64,000 nt of DNA from an uncultured Eubacterium sp. (GCA_948579355.1 CAPAOV010000002.1:151290-215289); one strand, 5' to 3'; positions 17,107-27,181 are shown, counted from the first letter of the stretch. The notes: generated from the sequence alone by a model not told the origin. Translations and numbers: made by a program.

Positions 17107-19227
17107 TTAATATTTGACATAACTCATAATTGACGAATACCGCTGTTGTACAAAATTTCTGATTGCCGAAACATTGTTGTCAAACTGTTTCCCCTGCTGC
17201 GTTTCGCTTCCGAAAAACCTTTTATAATAATCCTGCATAAGCGGTTGATAAACTTTTGTAACGCTGTTTAAATTGTTTAAACATGTATCCGGATTGAAAT
17301 TTTTTGAGCCGATTTGCTCAAGCGCTGTAATAAACTTCTGGCGGAACTCGCTATTTTTTATTACCGCCGCAAACAATTTATCCTGCTGCAATGTCCGCTG
17401 ATACGAGTTTGCCGTTGCCTGATTATTGGATTCGTTATAAAGTCCCATGGAATACTCGGTATCAAAGAGCAGATACCGCCATTTACCATCGGCATACGGA
17501 TTTGCCGCATCTGTTGTTCTTGCCCGCCATACAAGGTAGTTCTTCTCCGGATTCCAGTCGCTGTTGGCGATATAAATCTCCGTTGCATAGTAATCCGCAA
17601 AACTGTCAATGTCCATAATCTTGCAAAATTCCTCATAGACAGAAGACTTTGTAAAATCCTTATTGGCATAGCTCCAAAGCTCTTCATACAAAGCCTCGTC
17701 GCCTTCTTGCCCCTCATCCAGCTCTCCCTCTTTAAACATGACAACATTATCTTTATCCACGCCATAGTTTGTCTCTATGGAATTATCACTGTATTTTTCC
17801 GTCAGATTATATAATCCCCAATACTCGCCGTTGATAAATAGAACACATGGTCTCGCCGCCTGTACTCCATATGCCCGGTCGCCTACCTGCGCCTGATTCC
17901 ACACATCGCGGATTTTTGAGTACTCGGTATCGTTGCCGCCGTTGCGCAGCATGAACGATTTATACTTCTTGATTTGTTTGCCATCAGCATCCAAATCCCC
18001 CGGAATCAGCGGATATTTCAGGTTCTTCTGTCCATACTCTTCCCTCAGGTAGAAGTTAAAACTCTTCTGTCCATACATCCGGCTGGCGCCTCCATGAATC
18101 CGCACTCCAACCGGAGCAGAAAATTCGAAAGACTCTCCGTCGGCGTCAAAATAATCAATTGTCGCCTCTCTCTCCCACGTGCGGCCGGACTGCGTGTAAT
18201 TTCCCTCGTAGTTCCAATACTGGTTTCCAAAAAAGGAGCCTGTTATCTGTTTTCCCTCTTCTGTATCTTTCCACTCATCGTACACTTTACCCATCACATG
18301 GATACCTGTCTCGTAATTCAGGAAATTATCCGGCGTTATGACAAGAGACATGACTGTCGCTCCAGCATACCTTTTCTTTACCTCATTGCCGACAAAATAA
18401 CTCTTTGTGACAACTTCGCTTGACTTGTGCTCCTCATTGACCGCCACCGCACGAATTACCGTGCACTTTGCCACTTCATCCGTTGTCGGCACATAGTCGT
18501 AGCCGCTATTTGCAATATACATTTTCCGTATATTTTCTTCCGAGCAGAGTATATTCGGCATACCATTGCGGTCTTTTACCTTGATTGCACCCGTATACTT
18601 TGCAGACTCTTCGGTTGGCGTACTGCCATCTGTCGTATAGTAAATCTGCGTCCCCGGCTGGCTCTCCATCCGGAGTTCAAATTCACTTTCATAAATACCT
18701 GATTCAGAAGAAAGCGTCGGCGCCTCCAACGTTGGTGTCGGTGTTGATGTCGCCTCCGTAGGCGTGCTCGTCGGCTCAGTGCTGTCAGAAGCGGACGGCG
18801 GCGTCGGTGTCACAGCTTTGTCTGTCGGATGGTTGCCATCCCCCCCTGACGTCTGCCCCGATTGTCCTGTCTGCGGAGTGTTTGAAGAACCTGTTCCTTT
18901 CCCGTCGTTTCCTCCTGATTTTTTCGCTTTAACCGTCACTTTGCACACAAGTTTCTTTCCGGAAACCCTCGCGGTAATCTTTGCCTTTCCTACTTTCTTT
19001 GCCGTAACCTTTCCCTTTTTCGAAACTTTGGCAATCTTTTTCTTACTCGTTTTCCACGTAACTTTCTTTTTTGTTCCTTTCACCTTTAACTTAACGCTTT
19101 TTCCTACCTTTAAGGTTACTTTCTTGCGGTTTAACCGTAAGCTGCCTTTCGCATCTGCCTGCTGTGGACAAACGATTGCCAGAACAAGCGCCGCCACTAA
19201 AGTAAATGTCGTAAACCTCCGTGCCAT
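17107..19227 (-). CDS. Secreted CotH kinase with Ig-like and chitobiase-type modules
   Basis: A 706-aa exported protein. After a signal peptide (TLVAALVLAIVCPQQADA) come a lysine-rich BIG2-type module (about 25-100), a Thr/Pro/Ser linker, a chitobiase C-terminal-like module (GTQIYYTTDGSTPTEESAKY) and a CotH kinase domain (about 330-640). Marks of CotH are RIHGGASRMYGQKSFNFYL, FMLRNGGND and FINGEYWGLYNLTEKY. CotH proteins are protein kinases, first known from spore coats. The start at 19227 is fixed by AAAGGAGGAAAATT. It lies 13 bp after an ABC ATPase gene, suggesting one operon. Confidence 0.88.
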   Translation of the reverse strand: MARRFTTFTLVAALVLAIVCPQQADAKGSLRLNRKKVTLKVGKSVKLKVKGTKKKVTWKTSKKKIAKVSKKGKVTAKKVGKAKITARVSGKKLVCKVTVKAKKSGGNDGKGTGSSNTPQTGQSGQTSGGDGNHPTDKAVTPTPPSASDSTEPTSTPTEATSTPTPTLEAPTLSSESGIYESEFELRMESQPGTQIYYTTDGSTPTEESAKYTGAIKVKDRNGMPNILCSEENIRKMYIANSGYDYVPTTDEVAKCTVIRAVAVNEEHKSSEVVTKSYFVGNEVKKRYAGATVMSLVITPDNFLNYETGIHVMGKVYDEWKDTEEGKQITGSFFGNQYWNYEGNYTQSGRTWEREATIDYFDADGESFEFSAPVGVRIHGGASRMYGQKSFNFYLREEYGQKNLKYPLIPGDLDADGKQIKKYKSFMLRNGGNDTEYSKIRDVWNQAQVGDRAYGVQAARPCVLFINGEYWGLYNLTEKYSDNSIETNYGVDKDNVVMFKEGELDEGQEGDEALYEELWSYANKDFTKSSVYEEFCKIMDIDSFADYYATEIYIANSDWNPEKNYLVWRARTTDAANPYADGKWRYLLFDTEYSMGLYNESNNQATANSYQRTLQQDKLFAAVIKNSEFRQKFITALEQIGSKNFNPDTCLNNLNSVTKVYQPLMQDYYKRFFGSETQQGKQFDNNVSAIRNFVQQRYSSIMSYVKY

Positions 19228-19240
19228 AATTTTCCTCCTT

Positions 19241-19909
19241 TCAGGAAACAAACTTCTGCAATTCTCCATCTCTCATCCGAAGCGCCACATCGGCCGCTTC
19301 GGCAACTTCACTATCATGTGTAACGATAATAACACAGTATTCCTTTTCATGGGCAAGACCTGCCAATATATCTATGATATTTTGTGTATTGGCCGAATCA
19401 AGGCTTCCCGTCGGTTCATCCGCTAAAATAACTTTTGCACCGGACGCCAGACTTCTGGCAATTGCCACGCGCTGGCGCTCACCGCCGGAAAGCTTTGACG
19501 GAAACCGTTTCATCTGGTCTTTGCGGATGCCAACGCTTCCAAGGAGTTTTTCCGCCTGCCTTCTGGCATCTTTTGGCATAATCCCACACAACTCCATGGG
19601 AAAACAGACATTTTCCATAACCGTCAGCAACGGAAAAAGATGAAATGACTGAAAAATCATGGAAATACTTTCACGGCGGTAACGGTCAACATCAAGCTCC
19701 GCCAGACTGTCGCCCTGAAACGTAATCTCGCCCTCTGTCGGCAAATCCAGACCCGCAAGCATGGAAAGCAGCGTGGATTTTCCGGAGCCGGAAGGCCCCA
19801 CGACCGCATAGACTTTACCTGACTCAAAAACACAGGAAACTCCTGAAACTGCCGACTTTGGTGCATTTTTGTATTGATATGTTACATTTGTTAAAGATAA
19901 AGCTGACAT
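19241..19909 (-). CDS. ABC transporter ATP-binding protein (MacB/LolD type)
   Basis: A 222-aa ATPase with Walker A GPSGSGKST, signature LSGGERQRVA and Walker B VILADEPTGSLD, the pattern of MacB/LolD/FtsE-class ATPases. It pairs with the large FtsX-type permease immediately upstream (35-bp gap). The system probably works as a mechanotransmission or export ABC complex in the membrane; the cargo is unknown. The CotH gene follows. Confidence 0.95.
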   Translation of the reverse strand: MSALSLTNVTYQYKNAPKSAVSGVSCVFESGKVYAVVGPSGSGKSTLLSMLAGLDLPTEGEITFQGDSLAELDVDRYRRESISMIFQSFHLFPLLTVMENVCFPMELCGIMPKDARRQAEKLLGSVGIRKDQMKRFPSKLSGGERQRVAIARSLASGAKVILADEPTGSLDSANTQNIIDILAGLAHEKEYCVIIVTHDSEVAEAADVALRMRDGELQKFVS

Positions 19910-19943
19910 ATTCTCTCTCCTTTCATGCCTTATTCCTGCTGCT

Positions 19944-22900
19944 TCATTCTTTTATCTGCAATAATTCCAAAACCTTATGTCTGGTTACCAATACTGCCGT
20001 TGTCAGTACCCCGCAGAGACAACCGGTAAAAAGCAGTATATAACAAAACACAAGTGTCTGCATACTTCTCTCAAAAAACTCCGGACTGTACAGAGAAAGT
20101 CCGACTGTTACCGAAATTAGCCCGACTATACAGAGAAACATTTGCTCCAATGTCAGCATACATCGGACACGCTTTTTTGTGACTCCGAGTATGCGCAGTA
20201 AGGAGGCTTCCTTTGCCGACTGCAGAATCACCAGCACCTGTCCCGTCAGAGCAATGAGCAGCGCAGCCGCTACGGCAATCGGAAACAGTTCTTCCAGCAA
20301 AGTGCGGATTCGTACAATATCCTCAAGCGCCTCCGAATCAATATAGAATGATGCTTTGGGCGCATATTTCGTATTGGTATTTTTCAGGTTTGTCAAAAGG
20401 CGGTTCATTTCATCAAGCTCCCTGTTGTCCACCAATTTGCACTCGCAGTAGCCAAATGGGAACGGCTGGCCGTACACATCTTCCACCGGACCATTGATTC
20501 CCGCAAAGATACTTGTATTGACAGTATCATCAGCAGACTTTATAATCCCTATGACTTTGTACATTACCGCCTCTTTTTGTTCTGCCGCTGACAGTTTCTT
20601 CCCTTTGTACACTCCACTGAGGGCAGCATATCGGGAAACCGACAACAATGCGACTTTTTCCCCCTGACTGATTCCGAGTATTTCTGCCATTTTCTCGCCA
20701 AGTATACAGACTGGTTCATCAGCACTGAGTGCTGAGAGGTCATATCCGTCATCATAATCTGCCGTGTATTGAATATGTTCTCCTGTCAGATAGCGGTTAA
20801 GGTCATTCGTAATGAGCATACGGGTACTCGAATCCAGACCGTTTGTCCGCACGTCGAAATTATTGTAACAATAAACGTCTTCCAGCAGTTCGGATTCTTT
20901 TATCTGCGCTATGTTTGAAGAGGCAAAATCCAAAGCGGTAGCTTTTACATTGATCTCATGAAACGCATCCTTATAGGTGAGCATTGCCAGCACAAGCATA
21001 CTGACTCCGGATGCGAGCACGATTGTAAGTACAAGCGACACAGCCGATTTCCAGCCGCTGCGCCAAATATGGCGCAAGACATAAGAAAACACATGCTGCA
21101 GCGCATTATATTTTTTGCGGGAAGATAATTTTACTTCCGGAATTTTTACCGGTGCATATGTTACCGGCACTGGTTCCTGACTGTTTTCCTCCAATAGTGC
21201 TTCCGCACCTGAATTTTTCCGTGATGTGTGCCCCTGCAGTAAATCCATCGGCGGGATTTTCTTCATTCTGTGCATAAATAATAAGGTAACGGATGAAACG
21301 AAAAGGAGCTCACATAACAGACAGATAACAATAACACCGACAGGAAGCATCGTATTGGGAATATAATTATCAATTGCACCGTCCGCCATAGCTTTCAGAG
21401 ACTTTGCGGCTTTCTGCGACGTATAGAAAAGCCCTGCTATCCCTCCGGCGGGAATTGCCACCGCGGCAAGCATGGCAAGCGGTACAATAAGCGAACCTCC
21501 CGCTTTCCTGCCGGGAACACCCAAGGCACGCATAATGGCATACGCTTCCTTATTACGGCCGACATACAGATATATCGCCAACAGCAGCGCCAATACTGCT
21601 CCCAGCACATACAACACCGTAGTCAGAAGCGAGACAACCGTTCCTGTCTCAAAACTGCCTTTTACACCATGCCATCCCCCATCCGAAAAGCGCAAAGCCA
21701 CACCCATCCTGGCTGCAAGCATTTCCGCCTTTTCCCTGAACGCCTCTATATCGCGGGCATCCTCTACATAGACGCTAAATTCCCCGATGGACGGCTCATA
21801 ATCAGAGGGCACTTCAACTGGCAGAAGTGACGACGGCACAAATATCGTACTTGACGAGTAGCTCCAGTCAGATTCTGACACCCGCGCACCTAAATCATCG
21901 ATAAAGCGGTATGTACCTGCAATTTCAACTTCCGCTTCATCAACAAACTTTGAGACACGCTCTAAATCCCCCCTTGCTTTTGCCCCTTCCAAAGGATGCT
22001 GTGAAAATAATCTGTCGCCAAGCCTTACCTTGATTTTATCCCCGACTGACAGGCCATGAAATTCCAGAAAAGACTCGCTCACCACACATGCATCCGTATC
22101 TTCAGCAATCAAAGGACGCCCCTCTGTCATAACCATTTTACGCTCATTAAAGCGTGGGATGGAGCGCATGTCCGATGTATATACAATATCACAAATATTG
22201 TTATCCTGATTAATCGCATTAATCAATTGTTTATAATATGAAAATTTGGCCGTGTCAAGATAATTTTCACCGACACCATCCAGAACACGAATCATCGTTT
22301 CGTCATAACCATCCGTGAAAAGCGTTTTTTCTTCGCTCCAATACCTCCCTCTGACAAGCACTCTGCTCCCCTTTTTCAATTTCTTCCAAAAGCTCTCAGG
22401 GTATGCGTTCCCTTTGCCGTCAGCAAAATCCTCCACCCCCATATGTTCTATTTTAACCGTATTTCCAAAGGAACGGCCGTATTCACTGGCAAGCACTTTG
22501 ACATTATCAAACGACAGATACAGCAGACTCTGACTCTTTTTATATCCCTCATAAGTTCCTTCCAGCACAAAATAGTCCATGCTGTACTCTCCGAAGCTTT
22601 CGTCCATCATGCGTTTACAGTCCTCCACAATTCCGGCTGTCATATATCTTTTGTCCGTATGAGTCACACCTGAAAGCGACGTAAATTCTGCAAGCTCCTC
22701 TGCCGTCGGCCAAGATTTATTCCCCACTTCATTGACAGAGGAGTAATATATCCCCTTGTCTTCCCAATCCACACGCATTTCCGGCAGGGTATTGTCAAGT
22801 GCCGCCACTCCGTGGTAGAAACTCTCGGCACGTGCCGCTTCCCTGCCCGTAATAGCATAATCCGTAATGCGCAAAAACAATGTAAAGGAAGCCGCAGTAA

Positions 22901-22970
22901 TCAAAAAGAGCGTCAAAATTGCTTTAACCGGAGAACGAAAGATTGTTTTCAGAATTAGAGATATTCTCAT
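19944..22970 (-). CDS. ABC transporter permease with two FtsX-type domains
   Basis: A 1008-aa permease. One helix near residues 14-36 is followed by a large extracytoplasmic domain, then three helices (about 450-590), a cytoplasmic linker, a second FtsX half with one helix near 660, another extracytoplasmic domain, and three C-terminal helices. This is the MacB-like fused arrangement common in Firmicutes. The upstream GNAT gene ends 3 bp away. Function is linked to the ATPase at 19241. Confidence 0.9.
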   Translation of the reverse strand: MRISLILKTIFRSPVKAILTLFLITAASFTLFLRITDYAITGREAARAESFYHGVAALDNTLPEMRVDWEDKGIYYSSVNEVGNKSWPTAEELAEFTSLSGVTHTDKRYMTAGIVEDCKRMMDESFGEYSMDYFVLEGTYEGYKKSQSLLYLSFDNVKVLASEYGRSFGNTVKIEHMGVEDFADGKGNAYPESFWKKLKKGSRVLVRGRYWSEEKTLFTDGYDETMIRVLDGVGENYLDTAKFSYYKQLINAINQDNNICDIVYTSDMRSIPRFNERKMVMTEGRPLIAEDTDACVVSESFLEFHGLSVGDKIKVRLGDRLFSQHPLEGAKARGDLERVSKFVDEAEVEIAGTYRFIDDLGARVSESDWSYSSSTIFVPSSLLPVEVPSDYEPSIGEFSVYVEDARDIEAFREKAEMLAARMGVALRFSDGGWHGVKGSFETGTVVSLLTTVLYVLGAVLALLLAIYLYVGRNKEAYAIMRALGVPGRKAGGSLIVPLAMLAAVAIPAGGIAGLFYTSQKAAKSLKAMADGAIDNYIPNTMLPVGVIVICLLCELLFVSSVTLLFMHRMKKIPPMDLLQGHTSRKNSGAEALLEENSQEPVPVTYAPVKIPEVKLSSRKKYNALQHVFSYVLRHIWRSGWKSAVSLVLTIVLASGVSMLVLAMLTYKDAFHEINVKATALDFASSNIAQIKESELLEDVYCYNNFDVRTNGLDSSTRMLITNDLNRYLTGEHIQYTADYDDGYDLSALSADEPVCILGEKMAEILGISQGEKVALLSVSRYAALSGVYKGKKLSAAEQKEAVMYKVIGIIKSADDTVNTSIFAGINGPVEDVYGQPFPFGYCECKLVDNRELDEMNRLLTNLKNTNTKYAPKASFYIDSEALEDIVRIRTLLEELFPIAVAAALLIALTGQVLVILQSAKEASLLRILGVTKKRVRCMLTLEQMFLCIVGLISVTVGLSLYSPEFFERSMQTLVFCYILLFTGCLCGVLTTAVLVTRHKVLELLQIKE

Positions 22971-22973
22971 ATT

Positions 22974-23528
22974 TTACTCCCCCTTTTCATTTTCCACCTT
23001 TTTAGACAGATATAAAACCAAATCATCATCATTGCAGCAAGTCGTATATGGCGGACAAACCCTGTCATTGTACCAGACGCCTGTACCGTCCGGCACATAT
23101 CCCCGCTTCACATACATTCTCTGTGCACTCCCATATCCCTCGTGTAAACCTACGCCAAGACAAATCGTATCGGAGTATTGGGAGGCTATCTGCTCGGCAA
23201 CATCCATCAGCTTGCTGCCAATCCCCTTTTTCTGATATTTCTCTAATACACCAAAATCGACAATTTCCGTATACCCCTGTTGGGCAAACGCTCCCGTTTC
23301 AGAATCAGGATACAGATTTATATATCCCGCCACTCTGCCATCCTGCTCGGCCACAAGTGCAATCGACTTTCCTTCGGACTGATGCCGCAATCTCATTTCA
23401 TACTTTTCGATACTTGCCTGCCACCCCTGAGCAATTTCTTCATCTGTAATCGCTTGGGCGTCGCTCTGCTTCATATTGCGTATCAGAATATTCTCATCTT
23501 GATAATAAATGGTATTTTTAACATCCAT
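22974..23528 (-). CDS. GNAT family N-acetyltransferase
   Basis: A 184-aa acetyltransferase of the GNAT fold. The acetyl-CoA-binding motif A is seen in VDFGVLEKYQKKGIGSKLMD (Q/R-x-x-G-x-G/A type: QKKGIG). The start MDVKNTIYYQ at 23528 follows AAAAGGAGGGCGGTAAAA, and the Shine-Dalgarno lies in the last codons of the upstream gene, whose stop is 2 bp away. The substrate is unknown. Confidence 0.88.
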   Translation of the reverse strand: MDVKNTIYYQDENILIRNMKQSDAQAITDEEIAQGWQASIEKYEMRLRHQSEGKSIALVAEQDGRVAGYINLYPDSETGAFAQQGYTEIVDFGVLEKYQKKGIGSKLMDVAEQIASQYSDTICLGVGLHEGYGSAQRMYVKRGYVPDGTGVWYNDRVCPPYTTCCNDDDLVLYLSKKVENEKGE

Positions 23529-23530
23529 TT

Positions 23531-25270
23531 TTACCGCCCTCCTTTTACACAACATACCGTAAACCACTGTGGAAGAGCTGAAAGTGGATTTTTCTTTCTA
23601 TCATAATAGGAATCAATCTCTTCTTGTGACATCTTCTTTCTCTCTTCTTCATAAAACCAAAAATGCCCCTTATCCCTTTCATCATGCATTTCCTCTAATC
23701 TGCAAATCATAAGTCCGGAATCACAAATGGCATTTAAAATATCCTGTAAGCGCCAATGATAGGTGATTCCATCTTCCAGCGGTCCTGTCATCTCGTAATC
23801 TTTCAATACAACCACTTCTTTTTCTTTTGGCTTCCCATCCTCATATGCAAATGGTCTGGAAAACGGATGTATTTCATAATTTATGTAAAAGCCATCCTTT
23901 TTTAAGACTCGTGCAATATTTTTATACATTTCGGGTAATTGATTAATCCACACATGCACGCCCTCTGATGTGTAAACTAAATCATATTCCTCAGAACCTA
24001 TGTCTGACAATTTCATCGTATCCTGCACACAAAATTGTATGTTTAAATTATTTCTGTCTGCAATTTCTTTTGCATATTGTAACTGTTTTTCACAAATATC
24101 ACAAGAAACCACATCAGCCCCTAATGCAGCAAAAGCAAATACCGCCCGATTATCACCACTGGATGGTATGAGTATTTTTTTGTTTTTAAAACAAGGGATT
24201 GAGGAACAAAGTACTTCCCATGTTTTTTTATGAAAAGCCTTCTGGGGAGATTGTAATATCTCTCTTATCACATCTTCTTTACGATAACTCATATACCAGT
24301 CAGAATCAGCAATATCAAGCCATTCCTCCCTTACCCTTGTTATATGCGTATCATTCATTTTCCTATGTGCCTCCCACGCTGTAAAAGCCTCCCGCCATGT
24401 TTCTTTTGCAAAAGGTCTTCTGTCGTCACCAATTTTATTTGCATATTCCTCCACATATTTCAGAAAGAAACCAATATGTTCTCTGCTATGTATCCATTCT
24501 TGAAAAGTAACTTCGCTCCACACATAGGCTTCTTTATACTGGCTTGTTTCTTTTACCTGATTAATCAAGTCGTATACATCATATTTTATCCTGCGTTCTT
24601 CAATGCTGACTTCACCTTTATCAACAGTAAGCAATGTATAAGGTGCACCAAAATATGTTTCACAGTCTAAAGGTAGTCCACAAGAACCGGGATTAATATA
24701 CAAGTGTCCGTCTATTTCTTTATGCCACTGTATATGAGAGTGTCCAAAAATATAAATTCCCTTTGGTATCTGTTTCTGTTTATCCACAAACTCCTTATTC
24801 TGCTCCAATATGTTATTAATCTTGTCCAGCATTTCATTATGCGTAATGCTCCTGTTTTGTTCCGCTAATAACGAAGGACCAAAATTATCAAACTCTACCG
24901 TTCCAATAAAACTCTCCGATTTATGTGCAATAAAAATATTATAATTTCCATCTTCTATTTTTAACTGTTCCGGAAGCTGATTGAGCCATTCTATCTGTTC
25001 CGGGAGCAACTGATTCCTGCTCCATCTGGATATCTCAAACTGACAATCATCACTCTCTGGAATATTTAAATAATTCTCCTCGTTTCCTTTCACAATAACC
25101 GCTTTTTTCATATTTTGAAGCGTTTCTGTTACATCCTTTGGCCATGGAGCACATACACAGTAATCCCCTACAAAAATATAAGTATCTACCTGATTCTTTT
25201 TGGCATCAGCGATTACATTCTGTAAGGCAATATTGTTACCATGTATATCTGAAATAATGGCATATTTCAT
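23531..25270 (-). CDS. Metallophosphoesterase-SAM methyltransferase fusion
   Basis: A 579-aa two-domain protein. Residues 1 to about 230 form a calcineurin-like phosphoesterase of the YfcE type: ISDIHGN, VGDYC, KGNEE (where the family has GNHE or GNCD) and FGHSHIQ. Residues from about 340 form a class I SAM-dependent methyltransferase with ILIPSSGDNRAVFAFAALGA (motif I region), DICEKQL and YDLVYTSEGVHVW. The start ATG 25268-25270 overlaps the stop of the broken Rpn gene (TGATG); GTG 25273 is an alternative. The region is AT-rich. The combined function is unknown. Confidence 0.85.
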   Translation of the reverse strand: MKYAIISDIHGNNIALQNVIADAKKNQVDTYIFVGDYCVCAPWPKDVTETLQNMKKAVIVKGNEENYLNIPESDDCQFEISRWSRNQLLPEQIEWLNQLPEQLKIEDGNYNIFIAHKSESFIGTVEFDNFGPSLLAEQNRSITHNEMLDKINNILEQNKEFVDKQKQIPKGIYIFGHSHIQWHKEIDGHLYINPGSCGLPLDCETYFGAPYTLLTVDKGEVSIEERRIKYDVYDLINQVKETSQYKEAYVWSEVTFQEWIHSREHIGFFLKYVEEYANKIGDDRRPFAKETWREAFTAWEAHRKMNDTHITRVREEWLDIADSDWYMSYRKEDVIREILQSPQKAFHKKTWEVLCSSIPCFKNKKILIPSSGDNRAVFAFAALGADVVSCDICEKQLQYAKEIADRNNLNIQFCVQDTMKLSDIGSEEYDLVYTSEGVHVWINQLPEMYKNIARVLKKDGFYINYEIHPFSRPFAYEDGKPKEKEVVVLKDYEMTGPLEDGITYHWRLQDILNAICDSGLMICRLEEMHDERDKGHFWFYEEERKKMSQEEIDSYYDRKKNPLSALPQWFTVCCVKGGR

Positions 25271-25824
25271 CACAACTGTCCCCCTGAAACTTTACTTGTT
25301 TTTATTTTTTCAACTTTATCGTCCAGAGTCCGAACAAACGGATTATCACTCTTTTCCCCATTTACATAACGGAGAAATTCTCTTACATCTTCATCCTCTG
25401 CTTTCGCATAATCCGTTGAGTTAAAAAAGATTTTTCTTGTCCCATCATTTAATCGGATTGTCGTATCCTCTTCACACAGATTTTCAAAGGTATATTAAAC
25501 CTTTTCTTTTCCAAACGGGTCAAAGGTACAGATAAAGATAACATAGCTCTCTTTCAAATTTTTATAGCTTGCACCCTTTTCAATACTATTCAAGTCAATC
25601 ATTCCCTGATAGTATCGACTCCGATAGGGCAGCTCTTTCTTTGCTGTTGTCTGCATTTCCAGATTAAATACCCGAGTGCTCTCCTCCACATATACATCAA
25701 GTCGAATACTTTTGGCAGCATACTCAATATTTATCGTTTTTTCTTCCTCTAAATATTGGATATCCTTTATTTTCAGTTTCAACAACCTCTCCAATAAGGC
25801 AATACAGATTTCTTTATCGCGCAT
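25270..25824 (-). pseudogene. Rpn/PD-(D/E)XK family nuclease remnant with in-frame stop
   Basis: Fragment of an Rpn-type recombination-promoting nuclease (transposase-like PD-(D/E)XK family). The nuclease core IRLDVYVEESTRVFNLEMQT is intact. A TAA at 25495-25497 breaks the frame after CTFDPFGKEKV, yet the same frame stays open for a further 74 codons (FENLCEEDTTIRLNDGTRKI onward) to TGA 25270-25272. The 5' end also looks damaged: homology continues upstream as YDYIFSKVMRDKE without an in-frame start, while an ATG at about 25845 would fit after a one-base shift. Full members are usually near 300 aa, so the C-terminus is also short. Confidence 0.7.
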
Positions 25825-25862
25825 AACTTTGGAAAAGATATAGTCATATATCCCACCCCTTT

Positions 25863-25997
25863 TTATAGTTTACCATGTTTCGTAAATTCACACAATTCAA
25901 TAATTCGATACCCCTGCCTCTCATTATCTATTTCATCAATATATTGAGAAACCCCTCTTTCTATCTCCAAAAACTCCAAAATAATATTACTATCCAT
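25863..25997 (-). CDS. Small hypothetical protein (44 aa)
   Basis: A short frame with a convincing ribosome site (GAGGGAGGAAT before ATG 25995-25997), encoding MDSNIILEFLEIERGVSQYI and ending CEFTKHGKL. No family is recognised. It lies just upstream of the Rpn remnant, so it could be a small real gene or a leftover of a decayed one. Confidence 0.4.
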   Translation of the reverse strand: MDSNIILEFLEIERGVSQYIDEIDNERQGYRIIELCEFTKHGKL

Positions 25998-26052
25998 ATT
26001 CCTCCCTCGTATACTGTTTCACACATAACAAAATTTCCAGACAAAAGCACAC

Positions 26053-27126
26053 TTAACTCAATTTTTTCCACTTATTCTTTTTCCAAATATATACGGTTTC
26101 CCCCTGAACAGACAACCAGCTCACTTTTCCTTTATATTTACATTTAAAATGTATTTCAAAATCTTCAACATCGTACCATGTGGTACGGCCAATAACTTTC
26201 CAACTTATCGCTTTACATTGACCTGACTTAATTTTAATTGTTTTCCTGTTTTTTGACAATTTAACATTTCGGTCGAAAGAATAATAATCATCATCAAGCG
26301 CCACCGCACCTTTGGAATAAATCTTAATCTGTTTCTTAGACCTGTTTGTTAAATACATTTTAAAAGTATTATTTCTTGTATTATAACTATACAAATCGCC
26401 GAGAACATACAAATTCTTTTTCAGTGTCGACTTAAGTTTCAAAACAAATGAAGTGCTGCAGCTTTGCCCCATATACTTCGCCGTAACTGTAATCTTACAT
26501 TTACCCGCTTTTTTATTCCCTGACAAATAGAAATAGCCATCAATAGATATATCTGATGCATCTATATCAACAAGATTCTTTTTGCTTGCCTTAACCTTAT
26601 AATCTGCGTAATCTGTGACATCTTCGTCACCATAATATACCGTTGGATATACTGCCTTTAATCCAGTGTCTTTCATTGTAACTGATTTATGACAACTTAT
26701 TGTCAACTCCGCATCGCATATCTTTGTAATTTTTAAATCCAGAGAAAACCTGTTTGCAACATCTGTATAAAATTTCAAAGTATCAGCATCTTCGTCCAAA
26801 TAATCCGTAAATGTTAAAACTTCGCCACTTTTTACATGACGCTGTTTATCTAAATCCACACCGTAACAGACTTGAATGGCAGCATCTATACGATTACCAT
26901 CATAATTATATGCACAAACATTTGTTATCTCAATTCTTACCTTTATTTTTTTTGATTTTATTCCTTCTATATCAACATATCCGCGACTACCATCACTTAT
27001 AACAGATATCGTTTCCCCTAAATTTGTCGTGTAAGACTCGACTGCAGTTACACTTTCTCTATTATAAAATAATGTAAAAAATAAAAATATAAGCATACCT
27101 ATTGGAAATAACACCCTTTTTTTCAT
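26053..27126 (-). CDS. Secreted or membrane-anchored protein of unknown function
   Basis: A 357-aa protein with an N-terminal export helix (VLFPIGMLIFLFFTLFYN) and a beta-rich body with Ig-like segments (KKAGKCKITVTAKYMGQSC). It is lysine- and tyrosine-rich and more AT-rich than its neighbours. I recognise no named family. It precedes nothing obvious in function; rlmH lies 55 bp upstream. Confidence 0.7.
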   Translation of the reverse strand: MKKRVLFPIGMLIFLFFTLFYNRESVTAVESYTTNLGETISVISDGSRGYVDIEGIKSKKIKVRIEITNVCAYNYDGNRIDAAIQVCYGVDLDKQRHVKSGEVLTFTDYLDEDADTLKFYTDVANRFSLDLKITKICDAELTISCHKSVTMKDTGLKAVYPTVYYGDEDVTDYADYKVKASKKNLVDIDASDISIDGYFYLSGNKKAGKCKITVTAKYMGQSCSTSFVLKLKSTLKKNLYVLGDLYSYNTRNNTFKMYLTNRSKKQIKIYSKGAVALDDDYYSFDRNVKLSKNRKTIKIKSGQCKAISWKVIGRTTWYDVEDFEIHFKCKYKGKVSWLSVQGETVYIWKKNKWKKLS

Positions 27127-27181
27127 TTCTGTTCCTCCTCGTTGTTATTCTTTTCTTACAGCGGACATGCTGTCCTCTTCC

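Noticed and set aside
18764..19426. Plus-strand open frame of 220 codons
   Set aside because: It lies opposite the signal peptide, Ig-like module and linker of the CotH gene and the ABC ATPase end; low-complexity shadow without ribosome site.
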